DNA of 10,442 nt from contig SFHU01000102.1 of the NCBI GenBank assembly GCA_004555535.1, forward strand, positions 1 through 10,442, written 5' to 3'. The DNA comes from Clostridiales bacterium. Lineage in GTDB: Bacteria > Bacillota > Clostridia > Christensenellales > Aristaeellaceae. Below, one piece after another: positions 6,720-10,442 of this stretch (within the stretch, counting starts at the first letter, position 1; every line of letters starts with the position of its first letter). Under the pieces are notes generated by a model, which made no database searches, was not told where the DNA came from, and saw nothing but the letters and a program-made list of their open reading frames with translations. The position numbers were made by a program, and so were the translations under genes.

Positions 6720-7205
6720 ATGAAATTCAGTGTGGACAAGCATCTCACGTTCGAGCAGGCCGTGACGATCATGTTTGAAAAGCTCGGCGATTCCAAAATC
6801 ATGGCGCTGGCCAGCTCGGTCAACGACTATGTCATGGTGCGCAACGTGAGCTGCCTGTTCTATGACAACAAGGTCTACTTCAAGACCGACAAGAACTTCC
6901 GCAAGACGCAACAGCTCTTTGAGAATCCCCACGTCGCGCTCTGCTGGAGCGGCGTGCAGATCGAGGGCCTCGCGCAGAACAAGGGCCTCGTCGTGGAGGA
7001 GCCCGGCCGCCGGTTTGAAGCGCTCTACAAGAAGTTCCTCTGGGGGAGCTACAACAAGTATTCCCACGAGGACACCGAGATCATCATCGAGGTCACGCCC
7101 AAATTTGTGGAGATCTGGGACACCAGCGAGGACAACTACGCCTATCAGATCTTCATCGACTTTGACAAGCAGTCCGTCGAAGTCAAGCAGTACGACCAGA
7201 ACTGA
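6720..7205 (+). CDS. Pyridoxamine 5'-phosphate oxidase family (FMN-binding split barrel) protein
   Basis: A 161-aa soluble protein with the split-barrel pattern: an N-terminal helix (FEQAVTIMFEKLGDSK), then strands IMALASSVNDYVMVRNVSCLFYDNKVYFKTDK, an NPHVALCW strand, and a C-terminal 'FVEIWDT....YAYQIFIDF' strand pair. Such proteins usually bind FMN or another flavin, but the substrate is not predictable; a general-stress or flavin reductase-like role is possible. AGGAGG (6704-6709) lies ten bases before the ATG. It follows ribU by 66 bases without a clear terminator, so it may be under the same FMN riboswitch, which would fit a flavin protein. Confidence 0.85.
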   Translation: MKFSVDKHLTFEQAVTIMFEKLGDSKIMALASSVNDYVMVRNVSCLFYDNKVYFKTDKNFRKTQQLFENPHVALCWSGVQIEGLAQNKGLVVEEPGRRFEALYKKFLWGSYNKYSHEDTEIIIEVTPKFVEIWDTSEDNYAYQIFIDFDKQSVEVKQYDQN

Positions 7206-7226
7206 CCTTTTCTCTTTCCTTTCCCC

Positions 7227-7268
7227 AAAGCAGCCGGCCCGGGCAGAAGCCCGGGCCGGCTGCTTTTG
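7227..7268 (+). terminator. Strong terminator of the ribU unit
   Basis: A perfect 18-bp stem (7227-7244 with 7249-7266), very GC-rich, closes on an AGAA loop and ends in TTTT. It lies 21 bases after the stop of the split-barrel gene. The stem begins with AAA, so it could also stop transcription arriving from the opposite strand. Confidence 0.93.
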
Positions 7269-7576
7269 ACTATTGGCATGGTGGGAAGATCACCCCGGAG
7301 ATGTCTGGTAATCATAAGGAAAGAAAAAACAAGGTCTATCTCAAAAAGCTCAAGGCTCTCGTTTGGAAATCCGGCACTGCCGCCGCATCTCTTCCTGCCT
7401 GATTTCTGCTCATATTCCCCTTTATACAGGGGATGTTTGCGCTGGATGCTGTGGTTTCAAGGTAAAGCAAGCAAAAAACAGCCTTGCTCCATCTTCTTCG
7501 TGAGCAAGGCCGTTTGATGCTGTACAATCCCCGCTGCAGCGGGTAACACTCGCCCCTCCGGCGCTGCGATTCCCTG
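7269..7576. other. Gene-free stretch between converging genes
   Basis: About 300 bases between two converging transcripts. I see no supported gene: open frames on both strands lack a ribosome binding site and have no recognisable product. It holds a small CCCCT/AGGGG hairpin near 7425-7440, the terminator of the minus-strand gene at 7473-7510, and a perfect 14-base palindrome CCCGCTGCAGCGGG (7530-7543). Confidence 0.55.
7473..7510 (-). terminator. Terminator of the STAND ATPase gene
   Basis: On the minus strand GCCTTGCTC (7502-7510) pairs with GAGCAAGGC (7481-7489) around a 12-base loop, followed after two bases by six T residues (7478-7473). It lies about 70 bases beyond the stop of the long minus-strand gene. 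Confidence 0.85.
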
Positions 7577-10442
7577 TCAGGTCTGCGCCGCCTGCGCTTC
7601 CTGCTCCCGCAGCTGTGCAAGCCGCTCCCTCGCCGCCGTGGGCCTGGCATGCTCCGGGCCATAGGCCTGCTCCAGCAGCGGCAGCGCTTCCGTAAGACAT
7701 TCGCGCTCCTGGGCAGCGTCGCCCAGCATGCCGTGGGCGCGGGCCTTGTTGCGCAGGGCCTCGCCCAGGGCGATGCCGCCCTGCTCCCGCGCGATCGCCA
7801 GCACCTGGGTGATGACGGGCAGGGCGGCTTCCGGCTGCCCCATGTCCAGCAGCAGCACGGCGTAATTGTTGCGGGCGACGTTGCCGGACACATGCCCGGA
7901 GCGTTCGTCGAGGATTTCCTCGTAGGCAGCCTTCGCATCGTCAAAGCGTTTCTGGCGCTGCGCGATAATTGCAAGCTGGTTGAGGCAGTCAAAGTAGAAG
8001 CGATTTTTTCCCGTAAGTTCCTCTACGCCCTGCCGCGCCTGTTCATATGCTTTGCGGGCATTATCCATGTCGCCGAAATACAGCTCCCACGTGCCAAGGG
8101 CAAACAAATAAGTGCAATACGTGTCCGGGTACACGGAGAGATTGTCGATTGCCCCCAATCTGTCCAGCAGGGGCTTTGCTTCCTCACCTCGTCCGAACTT
8201 GACGAACAGCGTGGCGCAGCCCGTCAAGCTCACCAGGGTTGCACTGACGCCGCACTCCGGGTGATCCTGCGTATACCGGAGAGCGGTTCGGGCAAAATGA
8301 AGGGCCTCTTCAGCGTGTCCGGCATACTCCGCACATTGTTCCAGCCTGAGATAGGCAAACGCTTTGCCTGCGGCAGGAGCGTCCTCCTCCGCAAGGATGG
8401 TCTGAGCCAGCTGCTCTGACAAAGCGGGATTTTTGTAGACCAACTGGAAGCTGGCGGCATTGCAGAATGCCAGATACCTGTCCAGCGGGACGGTACGCGC
8501 CTGGCGCTGCCTGTCAAAGACAGTCCGTATCGTATCCTCCTCAGTCATTAACCAACTGCACAGCAGCGTGTACCACACAATGTCCACGGTATCGTCTCTG
8601 TCCGGGCAGCGGCGCAGCAGCTGCTTCAGCCACTGACAGTATTGCTCCCGCTGCGACCGGGAAGGCTGTAGCATGTCCATCGCAACCATCAGATCCATCA
8701 GCAGCGCGCCGCTGATGGGGCCGGTCAGGAACTGCAGGCTGTGCAGGATGATGGAAGCGGCCCGCCGGCACCCGGCTGAGAGCTCCCTGTCCGCATCGAG
8801 CAGCCGCGGGCGCAGACCAGACAGGAAGGGCGCCAGATAGGACTCCGGCAGGGTTTTGCGGCGCAGGCACTGGGCGATGAGCGGATGCATGGAACAGCCG
8901 CTTTCGTCCTGCTCCAGCCAGCCCTGCCGAACCAGCAGGGACAGGTTCCGGGTAAGCTCGTCGCGGCCGGGGAACAGCTGCGGGAAATCCGCGATCAGCG
9001 TGTCCGCCGGATAGCTGTCCCGGGGCAGCAGGGTGAAGAGCTGAACCACAGTTTCGCAGCCCCTCGGAATTCGGTTGGCGGGATACAGCCTTGTGAGCAC
9101 CTGCTCGATCCTGACCTGCTGCCCGTCCTCCACAAAGGTCAGCGCCGCATTGCGCAAAAGGCTCTCGCGCAGCGCGCTCACCGTCCAGTCCTTGCTTCCT
9201 GCCGCACGGGCCAGCAGCCTCAAGGTCAGCGGATGGCAAAAGTCCGGGCGGGACAGCAGCTGCGAAAGCTCGCCCCGCTCCGCGACGGAGAGGGGACTGC
9301 CGTAGTTGTCCCGGAAGATCAGCGCGCAGGCGTCCGGGCTGGGCGCGCCCAGCGGATACGGCTCAAAGCCCGAGAGCGCCGGCAGCCGGGAGGTTGCCAT
9401 CACCGTGCAGGGCAGCTCGCCAAGGGAAAGCAGCCCCGCGTCGGCATCCGCGTCGGCGGTCACGTCGTCGATGAGCAGCAGCAGCGTTCCGTCCTGCGCC
9501 TCGCGTCGCAGCCGGTACAGCGCGCTGTGCAGCGCCTCGTCCTGCTTCAACGTCATCAGGTCCGGGAACGCATAGCCCATGCTCTCCGCCAGACTCGTGT
9601 GGTAGGGGATGATGGCCAGTTTGTCCACCAGATGCTCCTCGAGGCAGCTGCGAACCAGCTGGCGCAGCAGCTCTGTTTTGCCGATGCCGCCGATGCCGGA
9701 GATCAGGCACTTTTTCCCGGTCGCCGCGAGGTCCTGCAGGTCGAACAGCTCCGCCTCCCGCCCGAAAAAGCGGTTTCTGGACAGGGAGGTGTCCTGCAAA
9801 AGCGCGGAGTAGGCCGTCAGAATCCGGATCTCCTGCTCCCCCTGCTCCTGCTTCTGCCGGCGCATCTCCCACAGGGCGTTCATGCCCAGCGCTTCGTTCC
9901 GGAGCACAGCCATGGCGGAATTGCCCATGGCTGTACCCGCCGCCGCATACAGCGTCATCAGCGTCAGCAAATACGCCGCGCAGAACGCGCTGAGCTCCGG
10001 ATCAGCATCAGTATCGTCGCTGAGCGCCTCAAAGACGCCCTTCAGCTGTCCTCTGATCGCTTCATTGACGCACTCATCGTCCTCCAGCACGCGCAGGAAC
10101 GCCTCGGTGCGGTAGCGCAGCGCCGCGTCGGAATACTCCCGTCCCGTGAGAAAGCGTTCAAACAGCTCTACCTGATGGAGCAGCGTATCGCAGGAAATGC
10201 ACGCGCCCAGCTCCCGGGCGTATTCGTGGTATATTTTCAGCTCGTCATTGCGGTTGCACAGATTGGAAAAGGAACGACTGCGCATGCCGTCGTCCCGCCA
10301 GATCATCTTGCCATAGGGCAGGGAGCAGAACTCGTGCGCCATGATATCCTTCCAGAAGCGCAGCAGCGTCTGGCCCTTCCTCTGCTTTTTGCCGATGACC
10401 CGATCCGAGTACACCGGGAAATCATCGTTCAGCAGCAGGCGG
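7577..10442 (-). CDS. STAND/NB-ARC-type ATPase with TPR repeats (5' end outside window)
   Basis: A long signalling-type ATPase; 954 codons are visible and the frame is still open at the window edge, so the true start lies outside. Residue numbers count from the GTG at 10414. FFGRE (216-220) is the motif that usually opens the nucleotide-binding domain, then Walker A SGIGGIGKT (239-247), Walker B LLLLIDDV (311-318), a TSR sensor (341-343), the GLPL-like HPLTL (394-398) and an MHD-like MHPL (509-512) in the winged-helix part. From about 600 to 930 TPR-like helical pairs follow, ending in a kinesin-light-chain style YGPEHARPTAARERLAQL. The N-terminal ~200 residues are helical, with one hydrophobic stretch (141-164) and four Cys (30, 53, 72, 75), and are not recognised. 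Such proteins act as ligand-sensing switches, as regulators or in antiphage defence; which applies here is unknown. Confidence 0.88.
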   Translation of the reverse strand, partial: RLLLNDDFPVYSDRVIGKKQRKGQTLLRFWKDIMAHEFCSLPYGKMIWRDDGMRSRSFSNLCNRNDELKIYHEYARELGACISCDTLLHQVELFERFLTGREYSDAALRYRTEAFLRVLEDDECVNEAIRGQLKGVFEALSDDTDADPELSAFCAAYLLTLMTLYAAAGTAMGNSAMAVLRNEALGMNALWEMRRQKQEQGEQEIRILTAYSALLQDTSLSRNRFFGREAELFDLQDLAATGKKCLISGIGGIGKTELLRQLVRSCLEEHLVDKLAIIPYHTSLAESMGYAFPDLMTLKQDEALHSALYRLRREAQDGTLLLLIDDVTADADADAGLLSLGELPCTVMATSRLPALSGFEPYPLGAPSPDACALIFRDNYGSPLSVAERGELSQLLSRPDFCHPLTLRLLARAAGSKDWTVSALRESLLRNAALTFVEDGQQVRIEQVLTRLYPANRIPRGCETVVQLFTLLPRDSYPADTLIADFPQLFPGRDELTRNLSLLVRQGWLEQDESGCSMHPLIAQCLRRKTLPESYLAPFLSGLRPRLLDADRELSAGCRRAASIILHSLQFLTGPISGALLMDLMVAMDMLQPSRSQREQYCQWLKQLLRRCPDRDDTVDIVWYTLLCSWLMTEEDTIRTVFDRQRQARTVPLDRYLAFCNAASFQLVYKNPALSEQLAQTILAEEDAPAAGKAFAYLRLEQCAEYAGHAEEALHFARTALRYTQDHPECGVSATLVSLTGCATLFVKFGRGEEAKPLLDRLGAIDNLSVYPDTYCTYLFALGTWELYFGDMDNARKAYEQARQGVEELTGKNRFYFDCLNQLAIIAQRQKRFDDAKAAYEEILDERSGHVSGNVARNNYAVLLLDMGQPEAALPVITQVLAIAREQGGIALGEALRNKARAHGMLGDAAQERECLTEALPLLEQAYGPEHARPTAARERLAQLREQEAQAAQT

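Noticed and set aside
7266..7517. An 83-aa plus-strand open frame in the gene-free stretch
   Set aside because: It starts inside the ribU terminator, has no ribosome binding site, and runs through the terminator of the opposite gene.
7336..7992. A 218-aa minus-strand open frame overlapping the end of the STAND gene
   Set aside because: It is out of frame with the TPR region, Arg/Ser/Pro-biased, and passes through the STAND terminator. A 25-aa tail from an internal ATG has only a doubtful ribosome site.

Overview
The window looks like a chromosomal segment from a GC-rich, spore-forming member of the Bacillota, most likely class Clostridia. The evidence is a pair of CotF-type spore coat genes, strong AAGGAGG-type ribosome binding sites, a SAM-I and an FMN riboswitch that each end in an intrinsic terminator, an ECF-type riboflavin transporter subunit, and tRNAs whose anticodons (CGT, CGG) suit GC-rich codon usage. 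The species cannot be named from the sequence.

Layout, left to right. Positions 6-161 hold tRNA-Thr(CGT) and tRNA-Pro(CGG), followed by a strong terminator and an AT-rich spacer with 12-base tandem repeats. On the minus strand, 317-766 encodes a tiny membrane or secreted protein that appears frameshifted, coupled to a 99-aa conserved-looking hypothetical. On the plus strand, 972-2361 carries a YitT-family membrane protein and two small spore coat-type genes; the ribosome binding site of the first coat gene is buried in a perfect 13-bp hairpin. On the minus strand, 2483-4908 carries metK (SAM synthetase) behind its own promoter, SAM-I riboswitch and terminator. Upstream of metK lies a DUF368/PopT-type undecaprenyl-phosphate translocase gene with its own promoter.

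A divergent promoter drives a TtcA-like tRNA thiolation enzyme (4986-5723). Next comes a flavin unit (5767-7268): promoter, FMN riboswitch, terminator, ribU, and a pyridoxamine-oxidase-like split-barrel protein, closed by an 18-bp terminator hairpin. The right third (7577 to the edge) is one long minus-strand gene for a STAND/NB-ARC-type ATPase with C-terminal TPR repeats. Its N-terminus lies outside the window.

Most of the window is housekeeping. The points that most deserve a second look are the STAND-TPR protein with an unrecognised helical N-terminal region, the hairpin that sequesters a Shine-Dalgarno using a copy of the 16S rRNA 3' tail, and the small frameshifted gene with three tandem AGG codons. 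No CRISPR array, insertion sequence or prophage gene is visible.
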